Below, one piece after another: positions 49,574-58,958 of a stretch of 64,000 nt of DNA. The DNA comes from Qipengyuania gelatinilytica. Lineage in GTDB: Bacteria; Pseudomonadota; Alphaproteobacteria; Sphingomonadales; Sphingomonadaceae. Within the stretch, counting starts at the first letter, position 1, and every line of letters starts with the position of its first letter. A program made the translations under genes and the position numbers. The stretch lies in assembly GCF_019711315.1 (NCBI RefSeq), contig NZ_CP081294.1:1178001-1242000 (forward strand), given 5' to 3'. Below the pieces are notes generated by a model that made no database searches, was not told the DNA's origin, and worked only from the letters and a program-made list of their open reading frames with translations.

Positions 49574-50911
49574 ATGTCGCGCAAGTTTTTCGGCACCGAC
49601 GGTATTCGCGGGCGCACCAATGAAGGCGTAATGACCGCCGCGACCGCGATGAGGGTCGGCCAGGCGGCAGGCACGCATTTCCTGCGCGGAGGGCATCGCC
49701 ACCGCGTCGTAATCGGCAAGGACACGCGCCTGTCGGGCTACATGATGGAAAGCGCGCTGGTGGCCGGCTTCACCAGCGTTGGCATGGACGTGATCATGAC
49801 CGGGCCGCTGCCGACGCCTGCGATCGCGCTGCTGACCCATGAAATGCGCGCCGATCTCGGCGTGATGATTTCCGCCAGCCACAACCCCTTCGAGGATAAC
49901 GGCATCAAGCTGTTCGGACCCGATGGCTACAAGCTGTCGGACGAGGCCGAAGCGGCTATCGAACGCCTGCTCGGGCAAGAACCGCTGCTGGTCGAACCGC
50001 GCCGGATCGGCCGTGCCCGCCGGATCGACGATGCCGCCGGTCGCTATATCCACGCGGTCAAGCAGTCGGTCGCCACCGATATCCGATTCGATGGCCTCAA
50101 GGTCGTAGTCGATTGCGCCAACGGCGCCGCTTACCAGGTCGCCCCCAGCGCGATCTGGGAACTGGGTGCGGAAGTCATCGCCATGGGCGTCTCGCCCAAT
50201 GGCACCAACATCAATGACGGGGTCGGTTCGACCGCTCTCGATGCGATCAAGGCCCGCGTGGTCGAGGAAAGCGCCGATATCGGTATCGCGCTCGACGGCG
50301 ATGCCGACCGGCTCATCGTCATCGACGAGAAGGGCGAGGCGGTCGACGGCGACCAGATCATGGCGCTGATCGCTACACGCCTGCACGCACGCGGCGATCT
50401 CAAGGGCGGCGGCGTGGTCGCCACGGTCATGAGCAACCTCGGCCTCGAACGCTATCTCGACAGTATCGGCCTCACGCTGGAGCGGACCAAGGTCGGCGAC
50501 CGCTATGTCCTTGAACGGATGAAGGAAGGCGGCTTCAATGTCGGCGGCGAGCAGTCGGGCCACATGATCCTGACCGATTTCGGGACCACCGGGGACGGTA
50601 CCGTAGCGGCGCTGCGCATCCTCGCCAGCGTGGTGCGGTCCGGAAAGAAGGCGAGCGAATTGCTCCATGTCTTCGATCCTGTCCCGCAGCTGCTCAAGAA
50701 CGTGCGTTATTCGGGCGGCAAGCCGCTCGAGAATGAAACGGTAAAGTCCGTGATCGCCGAGGCGGAGAAGGAGCTTGAGGGCTGCGGACGTCTCGTGATC
50801 CGGCCCTCGGGCACCGAACCGGTAATCCGCGTGATGGCTGAAGGCGACGACGCCGCGCAGGTCGAGACCGTCGTAGACCGCATTTGCGATGCCGTGAGAA
50901 AGGCCGTCTGA
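49574..50911 (+). CDS. glmM: Phosphoglucosamine mutase
   Basis: Converts glucosamine-6-phosphate to glucosamine-1-phosphate for peptidoglycan and LPS; 445 aa. Key parts are [10 protein letters not shown] at the N-terminus, active-site Ser102 in [14 protein letters not shown], the metal loop DGDADR, the sugar-binding GGEQSGH and the phosphate-binding [12 protein letters not shown] near the C-terminus. The stop overlaps the following small gene by one base. Confidence 0.97.
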   Translation: MSRKFFGTDGIRGRTNEGVMTAATAMRVGQAAGTHFLRGGHRHRVVIGKDTRLSGYMMESALVAGFTSVGMDVIMTGPLPTPAIALLTHEMRADLGVMISASHNPFEDNGIKLFGPDGYKLSDEAEAAIERLLGQEPLLVEPRRIGRARRIDDAAGRYIHAVKQSVATDIRFDGLKVVVDCANGAAYQVAPSAIWELGAEVIAMGVSPNGTNINDGVGSTALDAIKARVVEESADIGIALDGDADRLIVIDEKGEAVDGDQIMALIATRLHARGDLKGGGVVATVMSNLGLERYLDSIGLTLERTKVGDRYVLERMKEGGFNVGGEQSGHMILTDFGTTGDGTVAALRILASVVRSGKKASELLHVFDPVPQLLKNVRYSGGKPLENETVKSVIAEAEKELEGCGRLVIRPSGTEPVIRVMAEGDDAAQVETVVDRICDAVRKAV

Positions 50912-51135
50912 TGCTGGAAATGCGTCCCGATTGCGAACGCTGCGGTACGGACCTTCCCGCCGAGGCACCCGGCGCATTTATCTGTAGCTTCGAGTGCACC
51001 TTCTGCGCCGATTGCAGCGATGCGCTGGATGATCTCTGCCCCAATTGCGGCGGCGAGCTGATGGATCGCCCCACCCGTGCCGCCAAGCTTCAGGAAAAAT
51101 TCCCGCCGTCCACGGAGCGCAAGTTCAAGGGATGA
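50911..51135 (+). CDS. DUF1272 zinc-ribbon protein
   Basis: A 74-aa cysteine-rich protein ([41 protein letters not shown]) with several CxxC pairs, surely metal-binding, of unknown function. Coupled at both ends: its start overlaps glmM by one base and its stop overlaps thiD by four. Confidence 0.92.
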   Translation: MLEMRPDCERCGTDLPAEAPGAFICSFECTFCADCSDALDDLCPNCGGELMDRPTRAAKLQEKFPPSTERKFKG

Positions 51136-51953
51136 GCGAGTTCACCTCCCCTCCCCGCATCCTGTCCATCGCCGGGTCCGACAGTTCGGGCGGCGCGGGC
51201 ATACAGGCCGATATCAAGACGATCGCCATGCTCGGCGGCTACGCCATGACCGCGATCACCGCGGTCACCGCGCAGAATACGCGCGGGGTACAGCAGGTGG
51301 GCGCAATGCATCCCGACCTTGTGATGGAGCAGGTCGAGAGCTGTATCGGCGATATCGGTGTCGATGCGATCAAGATCGGCATGCTCGGATCGCCCGAAAT
51401 TGCGCAAAGGCTTGCCCAACGGCTCGACACCTTCGCAGGGCCCATCGTGTTCGACCCCGTGATGGTCGCCACCAGCGGATCGGTCCTTGCCGACGAGGCC
51501 ACTATCGCAGGCTTCGATGCGCTGATGAAGATCGCGACCGTGGTCACGCCGAACCTGCCCGAACTCGCGGCCCTGACAGGGCGCGCGCAAGTCGACAGCG
51601 AGGAAGTGTTCGAGGCGGCACTGGATCTGGCGCGCAAACACGACACCACGGTGCTGGCCAAGGGTGGGCATGGCGAAGGCGATCAGGTGATCGACTATGT
51701 CGTATCGGCCAGCGGCAAGCTTGCCAGCTTCGGCCATTCGCGGATCGACACGCGCCACACGCATGGCACGGGCTGCACGCTTTCGGCCGCGCTTGCCACG
51801 CTGCTCGCCATGCGCCAGCCGCTGACCCATGCGGTGCGGATCGCGCGCGCCTTTACCTATGCAGCGATCGAGCAGGCACCCGGCTTCGGTGAGGGGAGCG
51901 GACCGCTCGGCCACCATGCGGTGCGCAAGCTGTCCACTCCCGACGAGGCCTAG
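51132..51953 (+). CDS. thiD: Hydroxymethylpyrimidine (phosphate) kinase
   Basis: Phosphorylates HMP and HMP-phosphate in thiamine biosynthesis; 273 aa. Ribokinase-fold signatures are SIAGSDSSGGAGIQADIKT near the N-terminus, KIGMLGSPEI, FDPVMVATSG, and the C-terminal ATP/anion-hole motif HTHGTGCTLSAALAT. The ATG overlaps the DUF1272 stop. It converges on the LOG-family gene with a four-base overlap of stops. Confidence 0.96.
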   Translation: MSEFTSPPRILSIAGSDSSGGAGIQADIKTIAMLGGYAMTAITAVTAQNTRGVQQVGAMHPDLVMEQVESCIGDIGVDAIKIGMLGSPEIAQRLAQRLDTFAGPIVFDPVMVATSGSVLADEATIAGFDALMKIATVVTPNLPELAALTGRAQVDSEEVFEAALDLARKHDTTVLAKGGHGEGDQVIDYVVSASGKLASFGHSRIDTRHTHGTGCTLSAALATLLAMRQPLTHAVRIARAFTYAAIEQAPGFGEGSGPLGHHAVRKLSTPDEA

Positions 51954-52840
51954 CGTTCGAGGCCGTAGAAACCGGAGATCTTTTCCCAGGCCTCGTCCGC
52001 AGTTTCCACCCAGCGGAACAGGTCGAGATCCTTTTTCGAGATCGTACCTTCTTCGGCGATCGCCTCAAAATTCACCACCCGGCTCCAGAAATCCTTGCCG
52101 AAAAGCAGGATCGGCATGGGCTTCATCTTGCCCGTCTGGATCAGCGTGAGAAGCTCGAAGAATTCGTCGAAAGTACCGAAACCGCCCGGGAACACGGCGA
52201 CTGCCTTGGCACGCAGCAGGAAGTGCATCTTGCGCAGCGCGAAGTAGTGGAAGTTGAGCGAAAGGTAAGGCGTCACATACTGGTTGGGCGCCTGCTCGTG
52301 GGGCAGGATGATGTTGAGGCCGATCGATTCGCCGCCCGCATCGCTGGCACCGCGATTGGCAGCTTCCATGATCGAGGGGCCACCGCCGGAGCAGACGACG
52401 AACTGGCGCTTGCCGTCTTCGATGATCGACTTTTCAGTGACCATCCGGGCCAGTTTACGAGCTTCGCCGTAATACTTGCTCTTCGCGACGAGGCTCTCGA
52501 CGACCTTGCGCTCGTCTTCGGGCAGGTCCTTGGCGCCGGCCAGTGCCTCTTCGGCGGCCTCGGGCGGGGGAATGCGGGCGCTGCCGTACATGACCATGGT
52601 GGAGCCGACATTGGCTTCATCCAGGATCATTTCTGGCTTGAGCAGTTCAAGCTGGAAACGGACAGGGCGCAATTCCTCGCGCAGGAGGAAATCCTTGTCC
52701 TGGAATGCAAGCTTGTAGGACGGATGCGCCGTTTGCGGCGTATGCTGCTCCAGCCCCTTCTTTTCGAATTCGGCTTCTTTTTCTGCCGGGTAGAATTTGC
52801 GATCCTTCAGATCGCGCTGGCGTTTTTCTTCTTCTGTCAT
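51950..52840 (-). CDS. LOG-family (TIGR00730-like) protein
   Basis: A 296-aa protein with a Rossmann-like lysine-decarboxylase/LOG fold: VVCSGGGPSIMEAANRGASD and AVFPGGFGTFDEFFELLTL (the PGGxGTxxE motif). Relatives hydrolyse nucleotide monophosphates (AMP or cytokinin ribotides). The first 80 residues form a charged, helical extension (EEEKRQRDLKDRKFYPAEKE) seen in the long bacterial subgroup. Substrate undetermined. Confidence 0.88.
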   Translation of the reverse strand: MTEEEKRQRDLKDRKFYPAEKEAEFEKKGLEQHTPQTAHPSYKLAFQDKDFLLREELRPVRFQLELLKPEMILDEANVGSTMVMYGSARIPPPEAAEEALAGAKDLPEDERKVVESLVAKSKYYGEARKLARMVTEKSIIEDGKRQFVVCSGGGPSIMEAANRGASDAGGESIGLNIILPHEQAPNQYVTPYLSLNFHYFALRKMHFLLRAKAVAVFPGGFGTFDEFFELLTLIQTGKMKPMPILLFGKDFWSRVVNFEAIAEEGTISKKDLDLFRWVETADEAWEKISGFYGLER

Positions 52841-52893
52841 GGGTCAGCGCGATAAAGCGCAGCGACGCGGGCGACAAGCAGAATGGAAGAAAA

Positions 52894-52969
52894 TGGCAGG
52901 GGTGACAGGATTCGAACCCGTGGCCCTCGGTTTTGGAGACCGATGCTCTACCAGCTGAGCTACACCCCT
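52894..52969 (-). tRNA. tRNA-Trp (CCA anticodon)
   Basis: Cloverleaf on the minus strand, 76 nt with encoded CCA. Acceptor AGGGGTG pairs with CACCCCT, the anticodon loop CTCCAAA gives CCA, and the discriminator is G, as usual for tRNA-Trp. Confidence 0.95.
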
Positions 52970-53059
52970 GCAGCCGGAAGCGCGCGCATTAGTAGAGGTG
53001 CGCGCACTTGGCAAGACACGTATCGCACGCGCGCACAAACTGTTAGGCTCAATCACGCC

Positions 53060-53743
53060 ATGCATGCCCCCGTTCCCGACCTGATTCCGGCAGAATTGCT
53101 CCTGCGCGCCTATCGCAGCGGCATTTTCCCTATGGCCGACCACCGGAACGACCGCGAGGTCTACTGGGTCGAACCACGCGAGCGGGCGATCATCCCGCTC
53201 GATGGCTTCCGCATGTCGAAGAGCCTGAAAAAGGTCATCCGTCAGGACCGGTACCGCGTGACCTGCGACAGGGATTTCCCGTCCGTCATCTCCGCCTGCG
53301 CCGAACCGCGCGAAGAACATGCCGAAAGCTGGATCAGCCACCAGATCGAGGCGAGCTATATCGCGCTGCAGGAACAGGGCCATGCCCATTCCATCGAAGT
53401 GTGGGAGGGGGACAGGCTGGTCGGCGGCCTCTACGGCGTCGCCTTCGACCGGGTATTTTGCGGCGAGAGCATGTTCTCGCGCGCCGACAATGCGAGCAAG
53501 GTCGCGCTTGCATGGCTGGTCGCGGCGATGCGGGCTTCCGGCTATGTGTTGCTCGACTGCCAGTTCATGACCGACCACCTCGCCTCACTGGGCGCGGTCG
53601 CCATGCCGCAGTCGCAATATCTCGGGCTGCTGCATTCGGCCCGCGGCATTCCTTCGGGGAGAATACCGCAGGCGATTGCCGCGGCGAACGCTCACTCTTC
53701 GCCCGGGTATTCCATCGCGCAGGCCTTGACCCACACGTCGTAA
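53060..53743 (+). CDS. aat: Leucyl/phenylalanyl-tRNA--protein transferase
   Basis: Adds Leu or Phe to proteins with N-terminal Arg/Lys, marking them for ClpS-ClpAP; 227 aa. Conserved parts are LLLRAYRSGIFPMAD, VYWVEPRERAIIPLDGFRMS, GHAHSIEVWEGDRLVGGLYG and FCGESMFSRADNASKVAL. The ATG at 53060 fits the family start. The 3' end overlaps the convergent DUF2155 gene by about 50 bases. Works with ClpS (35615). Confidence 0.96.
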   Translation: MHAPVPDLIPAELLLRAYRSGIFPMADHRNDREVYWVEPRERAIIPLDGFRMSKSLKKVIRQDRYRVTCDRDFPSVISACAEPREEHAESWISHQIEASYIALQEQGHAHSIEVWEGDRLVGGLYGVAFDRVFCGESMFSRADNASKVALAWLVAAMRASGYVLLDCQFMTDHLASLGAVAMPQSQYLGLLHSARGIPSGRIPQAIAAANAHSSPGYSIAQALTHTS

Positions 53744-54186
53744 ATCGGGTGCTCGACCACGTTGATCGAAGGCTTGTTCTTGTAGAGCCAGCCGGAAAAT
53801 ACCTTGCGGAAATCGCTTTCGCTGCCGCGTTCGAGCACGAGCAGCTGGACGAAGGCGCCCTCGTCCTTGTCATACTCCCACGGCGCAGTGCGCTCGCAGG
53901 CGCTCACCCGGACGATCACATCACCGACACGCTGCTGTTCGCCGGGCTTGAGCTCCAGGTCCTGGCTCAGATTGTTGCGCTTGTTGAGCAGGCCGATGGT
54001 GGCGACACGCTCTTCCATCGGCGTGCCGATCCCGGCTTCCTCGGCCACGATCGCGGGCGGTCCGGCACTTTGCAGTTCTTCGGGAATTTCGGTTTCGACA
54101 GGCGCCGGCGCCGTCGGATCGTCCGGATTGTCCGAACAGGCGGCCAGCAAGGCGACGCCGGCCAGCAATGCGCCCGCGCGCAGCAT
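53692..54186 (-). CDS. DUF2155 lipoprotein
   Basis: A 164-aa protein with a lipobox (VALLAACSDN) and the DUF2155 domain (LLNKRNNLSQDLELKPGEQQ; ACERTAPWEYDKDEGAFVQL; FSGWLYKNKPSINVVEHPIY). Conserved in alphaproteobacteria next to the NDUFA12-like gene; exact role unknown. ATG 54186 starts two bases after the upstream stop, indicating coupling. Confidence 0.9.
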   Translation of the reverse strand: MLRAGALLAGVALLAACSDNPDDPTAPAPVETEIPEELQSAGPPAIVAEEAGIGTPMEERVATIGLLNKRNNLSQDLELKPGEQQRVGDVIVRVSACERTAPWEYDKDEGAFVQLLVLERGSESDFRKVFSGWLYKNKPSINVVEHPIYDVWVKACAMEYPGEE

Positions 54187-54188
54187 CC

Positions 54189-54584
54189 TCAGGCGTCCGG
54201 CGACCAAGCTTCGTAGTCGCCCACGGCACGGGCGCGTTTGCCGCCCTTTTCCAGCGCGCCCTGCGGACGATAAGCAGCGGCCGTACCGGTGGCATTCGGC
54301 GTGAAGTCGGCTTCCCAGATGCGCGGCGGCGGAAGGTTGCTTTCGGGCACATCATCGAAAGAGCCGTGCAGCCAGCCATGCCACTCGCTCGGCACGTTGC
54401 TGGCATCGTTGCTGCCGGAATAGATCACCCAGCGACGTTCGCGCTGGCCCTTCTTGGGCTTGGACCGGAAATATTCATTGCCCTGCGCGTCGCTGCCGAC
54501 CTTTTCGCCGTTGCGCCAGCTCCACAGGAGCGTTCCGATGGTGGCACCATTCCACCAGGTGAAGATCTTGCCGAGGAAACTCAT
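54189..54584 (-). CDS. NDUFA12-family (NADH dehydrogenase 17.2 kDa subunit-like) protein
   Basis: Homologue of a supernumerary complex I subunit, 131 aa: GTLLWSWRNGEKVGSDAQGN, EYFRSKP, RRWVIYSGSNDASNVPSEWH and GWLHGSFDDVPE. In alphaproteobacteria such proteins associate with NADH dehydrogenase. ATG 54584 matches the family start (MSFLGKIFTWWNGATIGT). It is followed directly by the DUF2155 gene. Confidence 0.94.
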   Translation of the reverse strand: MSFLGKIFTWWNGATIGTLLWSWRNGEKVGSDAQGNEYFRSKPKKGQRERRWVIYSGSNDASNVPSEWHGWLHGSFDDVPESNLPPPRIWEADFTPNATGTAAAYRPQGALEKGGKRARAVGDYEAWSPDA

Positions 54585-54647
54585 GGCCGCGCGCCTAGCT
54601 GATTCGCGCGCGCAGGCCAAGCATCTAGCGAGGGCGCCAGCACGCTT

Positions 54648-55160
54648 TTACCACTCCACGAGGTCGCCGGGCTCGATGCCCAGTTCTTCCGCCCTGCCGC
54701 CGCGCAGTTCGAGCACGCCGCTGGTCGAGCCGACCGAATAGACCGATTCGAGCGAATAGGGCTCGGTCATGGCAGCGATATTGAGAATGCGGCCATCGGT
54801 GCCGATGAAGATGATATCGAGCGGGATCGGCGTATTCTTCATCCAGAAACTGCGTGCGGTCGGCTGGTCGCTCGGGAAGATCATTGCTTCCCAGTCGCCG
54901 AGCTCGGTCCGGAACATCAGGCCCTTCGCCTGCGCTTCGCGGCTGGCCGCCAGCTCGGCCCGGAACTGGTGAACATCGTCGCCGCTGGTCACGGTGACCG
55001 GAATGATCTCAAGGCCCGATACCGGATGAACGCTGGCTGCAGCCTGCTTTTCTGCACTGGCAGGCGTCGCCTCGGCCGTGGGTTGCGGCGAACAGGCTAC
55101 AAGCGCCGTCGCCCCGAGTGCGATGGCAATGCCCCGCAATTTCAATCCTGTGCGTCCCAT
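54648..55160 (-). CDS. DUF192 lipoprotein
   Basis: A 170-aa exported protein with a lipobox (ATALVACSPQ) and DUF192 domain: REAQAKGLMFRTELGDWEAM, RSFWMKNTPIPLDIIFIGTD and VLELRGGRAEELGIEPGD. Function unknown. Start ATG 55160 lies inside the end of recX (overlap 19 bases), so the two are probably one operon. Confidence 0.92.
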   Translation of the reverse strand: MGRTGLKLRGIAIALGATALVACSPQPTAEATPASAEKQAAASVHPVSGLEIIPVTVTSGDDVHQFRAELAASREAQAKGLMFRTELGDWEAMIFPSDQPTARSFWMKNTPIPLDIIFIGTDGRILNIAAMTEPYSLESVYSVGSTSGVLELRGGRAEELGIEPGDLVEW

Positions 55161-55720
55161 GCCCAATTCTCCAGATCCTCGATCGATGGCGCTTCGCTGA
55201 CGCGGCGCGCGTGCTCGAATGAATGGCCCGCGCGGATCATTGCGGCAAGCTGCTTTTCGCGCCGCTTGTGCGCTTCTTCGACCGTTTCGTCGTGTCGGGC
55301 AGCGGCAAAGGGTCCGAACCGCCGCCGTTTGGCGAGCGCCACGATCGCTTGCCGCGCCTCGGCTTCTTCCGGTGCGGTATCGCTGCGTAGCTGTTCTTCG
55401 ATGCCGGCCGCACGCAGGGTCTGCTCGACCCGCCGCGCGCCATAGCCCCGTGACAGCAGTCCGTTGGCCTTGGATCGAGCATAGGCTTCGTCATCGACAT
55501 AGCCTTTTTCCGCAAACCGCTCGACCAGCGCCTCGATATCCGGCTGAGCGTCATCCTCCCAGCCACGCTCGCGAAGCTTGCGCTGGAGATAGCTGCGCAA
55601 CTTGCCGGTAGAGGTCGCGAAACGCGCCACATAATGCAGCGCGAGATCGTTCAGCCGCGTGCGATCAAGCGGTTTGGACGGGCGGCGAGTGCGACGAGAT
55701 GTTGCGGAAGCTTCAACCAT
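55142..55720 (-). CDS. recX: Regulatory protein RecX
   Basis: Modulator of RecA filaments, 192 aa, with the three-helix repeats of RecX: LALHYVARFATSTGKLRSYL, QRKLRERGW; LVERFAEKGYVDDEAYARSK; LLSRGYGARRVEQTLRAAGI. The basic N-terminus (about 20 residues) is variable. ATG 55720 is chosen. recA is not adjacent. Confidence 0.9.
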   Translation of the reverse strand: MVEASATSRRTRRPSKPLDRTRLNDLALHYVARFATSTGKLRSYLQRKLRERGWEDDAQPDIEALVERFAEKGYVDDEAYARSKANGLLSRGYGARRVEQTLRAAGIEEQLRSDTAPEEAEARQAIVALAKRRRFGPFAAARHDETVEEAHKRREKQLAAMIRAGHSFEHARRVSEAPSIEDLENWAWDAQD

Positions 55721-55851
55721 CGGCCATATTCTTGCCACACTCCTTATCGATTGGGAAACGTCAAGTGACGGGCCGCTATAGGGAGAGCGGCACAATACTA
55801 CATTAGGGTCGCCGTAAGGCACTGATTTTCAAAAGGTATCATAACAAAGCC

Positions 55852-57591
55852 ATGAACGACGCCGTTTTGACGCCGACGCCGAACGACTGCAACCTGCCGC
55901 GACGCAGGAGCGACTTCGCGACCTTTAACGACGCCATCGATTACGCTGCCCGCAGCGAAAAGGGGCTCAATTTCCACGATCCGCGCGGCAATCTGTCACG
56001 CGTTTATACCTATGCCGAGATGCGAAGCGATGCCCATGAACTGGCGTACAAGCTGATCGCTTCGGGGATCGGCAAGAACGAGCGCGTGGCCCTGGTCGCC
56101 GAGACCAGCCCCGAATTCGCCGCCATGTTCTGCGCCTGCATCTATGCCGGTGCCTGGCCGGTGCCGCTGCCGCTGCCCACGACCTTTGGCGGCAAGGAAA
56201 GCTATATCGACCAGCTTGCGGTCCAGCTGCAGAGCAGCGATCCGCGCATCCTGCTCTATCCTTCGGACATCGCCGAAATGGCCAAGGCAGCGGCCGACAA
56301 ACAGGGCTGCGAGGGCGAGACCTGGGACGAGTTCGCCAGCCGCGAAGGCCCGGAGTGCGAGCTTCCCGAAGCGAAGCCCGACGATATCAGCTATCTTCAG
56401 TACTCCTCGGGCTCGACCCGCTTCCCGACCGGTGTCGCGGTCACGCACGAAGCGCTGCTGCACAATCTGCGCGGCCATGCCCAGTCGATGGATATCGGTA
56501 CCAACGACCGCGTCGTCAGCTGGCTGCCGTGGTACCATGACATGGGCCTTGTCGGCTGCTTCCTGTCGCTGATCGCGAACCAGGTTTCGGTCGACCTCCT
56601 GCGCACCGAACATTTCGCGCGCCGCCCGCTTGCCTGGCTCGACCTGATCAGCCGCAACAAGGGCACGACGCTCAGCTATTCGCCGACCTTCGGCTATGAC
56701 ATCTGCGCGCGCCGCATCTCCAGCCAGAGCCACGTCGCGGATCGCTTCGACCTGTCGCGCTGGCGGACTGCGGGCAATGGCGCGGACATGATCCGTCCCG
56801 ACGTGATGCAGAATTTCGTCAATGCCTTTGCCGAGGCAGGCTTCAAGGCCAATGCCTTCACGCCCAGCTACGGCCTTGCCGAAGCCACGCTGGCCGTCAC
56901 CGTCATGCCTCCGGGCGAAGGTATCCGTGTCGAACTGGTCGAGGAAGAGCGCCTTTCGGGCCGCCCGCGCGACCTGTCGAAGCCCGCGCGCTACCGCGCC
57001 ATCGTCAATTGCGGGAAGGCGATTCCCGGCATGGATGTCGAAATCCGTGACGAGAAGGGCAACGCCAAGGGCGACCACCAGATCGGCAAGGTCTGGTGTC
57101 ACGGCAAGAGCGTGATGCATTCCTACTTCCGCAACGAGGAAGCCACAAACGACTGCCTCGTCGATGGCTGGCTCGACACCGGAGACATGGGCTATCTCGC
57201 CGATGGCTATTTGTTCATCGTCGGCCGCGCGAAAGACATGATCATTATCAACGGCAAGAACCTGTGGCCGCAGGATATCGAATGGGCCGTGGAACAGCTT
57301 CCGGGCTTCAACCACGGGGATATCGCCGCATTCTCGATCGATACCGACAATGGCGAGGAAGCGCCCGCCGTGCTCGTCCACTGCCGCGTGTCCGAGCATG
57401 ACGAACGCATCAAGCTGCGCGACCAGATCGCCGACAAGGTTCGCGGCGTGACCGGCATGAACTGTGTGGTGGAACTCGTGCCGCCGCGCACGCTCCCGCG
57501 CACCAGTTCGGGCAAGCTTAGCCGCGCCAAGGCCAAGCGCCTGTACCTTGCCGGCGAAATCCAGCCGATCGAGCTGGAGATGGCGGCCTAG
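55852..57591 (+). CDS. Fatty acyl-AMP ligase (FAAL-type)
   Basis: Adenylate-forming enzyme of 579 aa that activates fatty acids as acyl-AMP, normally for transfer to an acyl carrier protein. The P-loop-like motif is LQYSSGSTRFPTGVAVTHEA; other motifs are SWLPWYHDMGLVGCFLS, FTPSYGLAEATLAV and the hinge WLDTGDMGYLADGYLFIVGR. The FAAL-type features (AGAWPVPLPLPTTFGGKESY) separate it from CoA ligases. No ACP or polyketide synthase gene is adjacent; a role in sphingolipid or other lipid synthesis is possible but unproven. Confidence 0.9.
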   Translation: MNDAVLTPTPNDCNLPRRRSDFATFNDAIDYAARSEKGLNFHDPRGNLSRVYTYAEMRSDAHELAYKLIASGIGKNERVALVAETSPEFAAMFCACIYAGAWPVPLPLPTTFGGKESYIDQLAVQLQSSDPRILLYPSDIAEMAKAAADKQGCEGETWDEFASREGPECELPEAKPDDISYLQYSSGSTRFPTGVAVTHEALLHNLRGHAQSMDIGTNDRVVSWLPWYHDMGLVGCFLSLIANQVSVDLLRTEHFARRPLAWLDLISRNKGTTLSYSPTFGYDICARRISSQSHVADRFDLSRWRTAGNGADMIRPDVMQNFVNAFAEAGFKANAFTPSYGLAEATLAVTVMPPGEGIRVELVEEERLSGRPRDLSKPARYRAIVNCGKAIPGMDVEIRDEKGNAKGDHQIGKVWCHGKSVMHSYFRNEEATNDCLVDGWLDTGDMGYLADGYLFIVGRAKDMIIINGKNLWPQDIEWAVEQLPGFNHGDIAAFSIDTDNGEEAPAVLVHCRVSEHDERIKLRDQIADKVRGVTGMNCVVELVPPRTLPRTSSGKLSRAKAKRLYLAGEIQPIELEMAA

Positions 57592-57598
57592 TTTCGAC

Positions 57599-57630
57599 CA
57601 AGCGCCAACCGGCAAGTACGGAGGCGCTTG
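57599..57630 (+). terminator. Weak hairpin after the acyl-AMP ligase gene
   Basis: CAAGCGCC (57599-57606) pairs with GGCGCTTG (57623-57630) around a 16-nt loop, seven bases after the stop. There is no T tract. Confidence 0.4.
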
Positions 57631-57706
57631 AAACTCGTGTTATAGCAACCTAATACAGAACCAAGGCTCTCACGCCGTTGTTCTCAGGGAGGTCTGCTGA
57701 AATATC

Positions 57707-58957
57707 ATGAGTGACGAAACGCCTAAGGCCGAAACCGCGCCCGCAGCTGCAAAAGCTGCCCCCACGACTACGGCTGCACCGCCCGAATTCGACCTGACGC
57801 CGCCCGATCCCGTGCCGGTCGTCGCGCCCGAAAAGGCCGCCGGTCTTGTTCCCGTTTCCGCGGACGTGAAGAGCAAGCTCGAAACCAAGGTCGACGGTTT
57901 CGTCGAAGACCTGCTGGCGCAGGACGCAAACTCGCCCGAATTCGGCAAGAAGGTCGACCAGCTCACCAACATGGGCCGCAAGGAAATCATGGCGGCGGCA
58001 GGCATGTCGAACCGCTTCCTCGACCGCCCGGTCCGCGCGATGGACAAGGACGAAGGCGTCGGCGCGAACCTGTCCGAGCTGCGCCGCGTGGTGGAAGACC
58101 TCGACCCGGGCAAGCGCGGCAAGCTTTCGGGCACGCGCAAGTTCCTTGGCATCATTCCCTTCGGCAACAAGTTGAACAATTACTTCCGCAGCTACCAAAG
58201 TGCGCAGACCCACATCCAGTCGATCCTCAACAACCTTGCCAGCGGCAAGGACGAGCTGATCATGGACAATGCAGCAATCGACGTCGAACGGCAGAAGCTG
58301 TGGGAAGCGATGGGTAATCTGGAACAGATGATCCACATCTCGAACACGCTGGACCAGAAGCTGGAAGAAAAGGCCGCCGAACTCGACGCGACCGATCCGG
58401 CCAAGGCCAAGGCGGTGCGCGAGACCGCTCTGTTCTATGTCCGCCAGCGTACGCAGGATCTGCTCACCCAGATGGCGGTGAGCGTGCAGGGCTATCTCGC
58501 ACTCGACCTGGTCAAGAAGAACAATGTCGAACTGGTGAAGGGTGTGGACCGCGCCAGCACCACGACTGTCGGTGCGCTGCGAACGGCTGTGACCGTGGCA
58601 GAGGCGATGACCAACCAGCGCCTCGTGCTGGGCCAGATCACCGCGCTCAACGATACCACGGCAGGCATCATCGACAGCACCTCCACCATGCTGCGCGACC
58701 AGACCGGCAAGATCCACGAACAGGCCGCAGCCAGCACCATCCCGCTGGAAACGCTGCAACGTGCCTTCCAGAACATCTACGACACGATGGACGAGGTCGA
58801 CCAGTTCAAGCTGCGTGCACTCGACAGCATGAAGCAGACGGTCACCGTGCTTTCCGACGAGGTCGAGAAGTCGAAGGGCTATATCGCGCGCGCCGAAGGG
58901 CAGGCGCAGGCGCAGAAGTCGGTGCAGGAATCGGCACTGCTGAGCATCGAAGGCTGA
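57707..58957 (+). CDS. TelA/toxic-anion-resistance family protein
   Basis: A 416-aa cytoplasmic helical protein of the TelA/YceH family (TGTRKFLGIIPFGNKLNNYF-like block at about residues 143-165; VRQRTQDLLTQMAVSVQGYL; LVLGQITALNDTTAGIIDST). Family members are linked to tellurite and antimicrobial tolerance by unknown means. An Ala/Pro-rich N-terminus (about 50 residues) precedes the core. It is followed by a XpaC-like gene one base later, a conserved pairing. Confidence 0.9.
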   Translation: MSDETPKAETAPAAAKAAPTTTAAPPEFDLTPPDPVPVVAPEKAAGLVPVSADVKSKLETKVDGFVEDLLAQDANSPEFGKKVDQLTNMGRKEIMAAAGMSNRFLDRPVRAMDKDEGVGANLSELRRVVEDLDPGKRGKLSGTRKFLGIIPFGNKLNNYFRSYQSAQTHIQSILNNLASGKDELIMDNAAIDVERQKLWEAMGNLEQMIHISNTLDQKLEEKAAELDATDPAKAKAVRETALFYVRQRTQDLLTQMAVSVQGYLALDLVKKNNVELVKGVDRASTTTVGALRTAVTVAEAMTNQRLVLGQITALNDTTAGIIDSTSTMLRDQTGKIHEQAAASTIPLETLQRAFQNIYDTMDEVDQFKLRALDSMKQTVTVLSDEVEKSKGYIARAEGQAQAQKSVQESALLSIEG

Positions 58958-58958
58958 T

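Noticed and set aside
55996..57615. A 539-codon minus-strand frame within the acyl-AMP ligase gene
   Set aside because: Shadow of the sense gene, whose adenylation motifs are intact.
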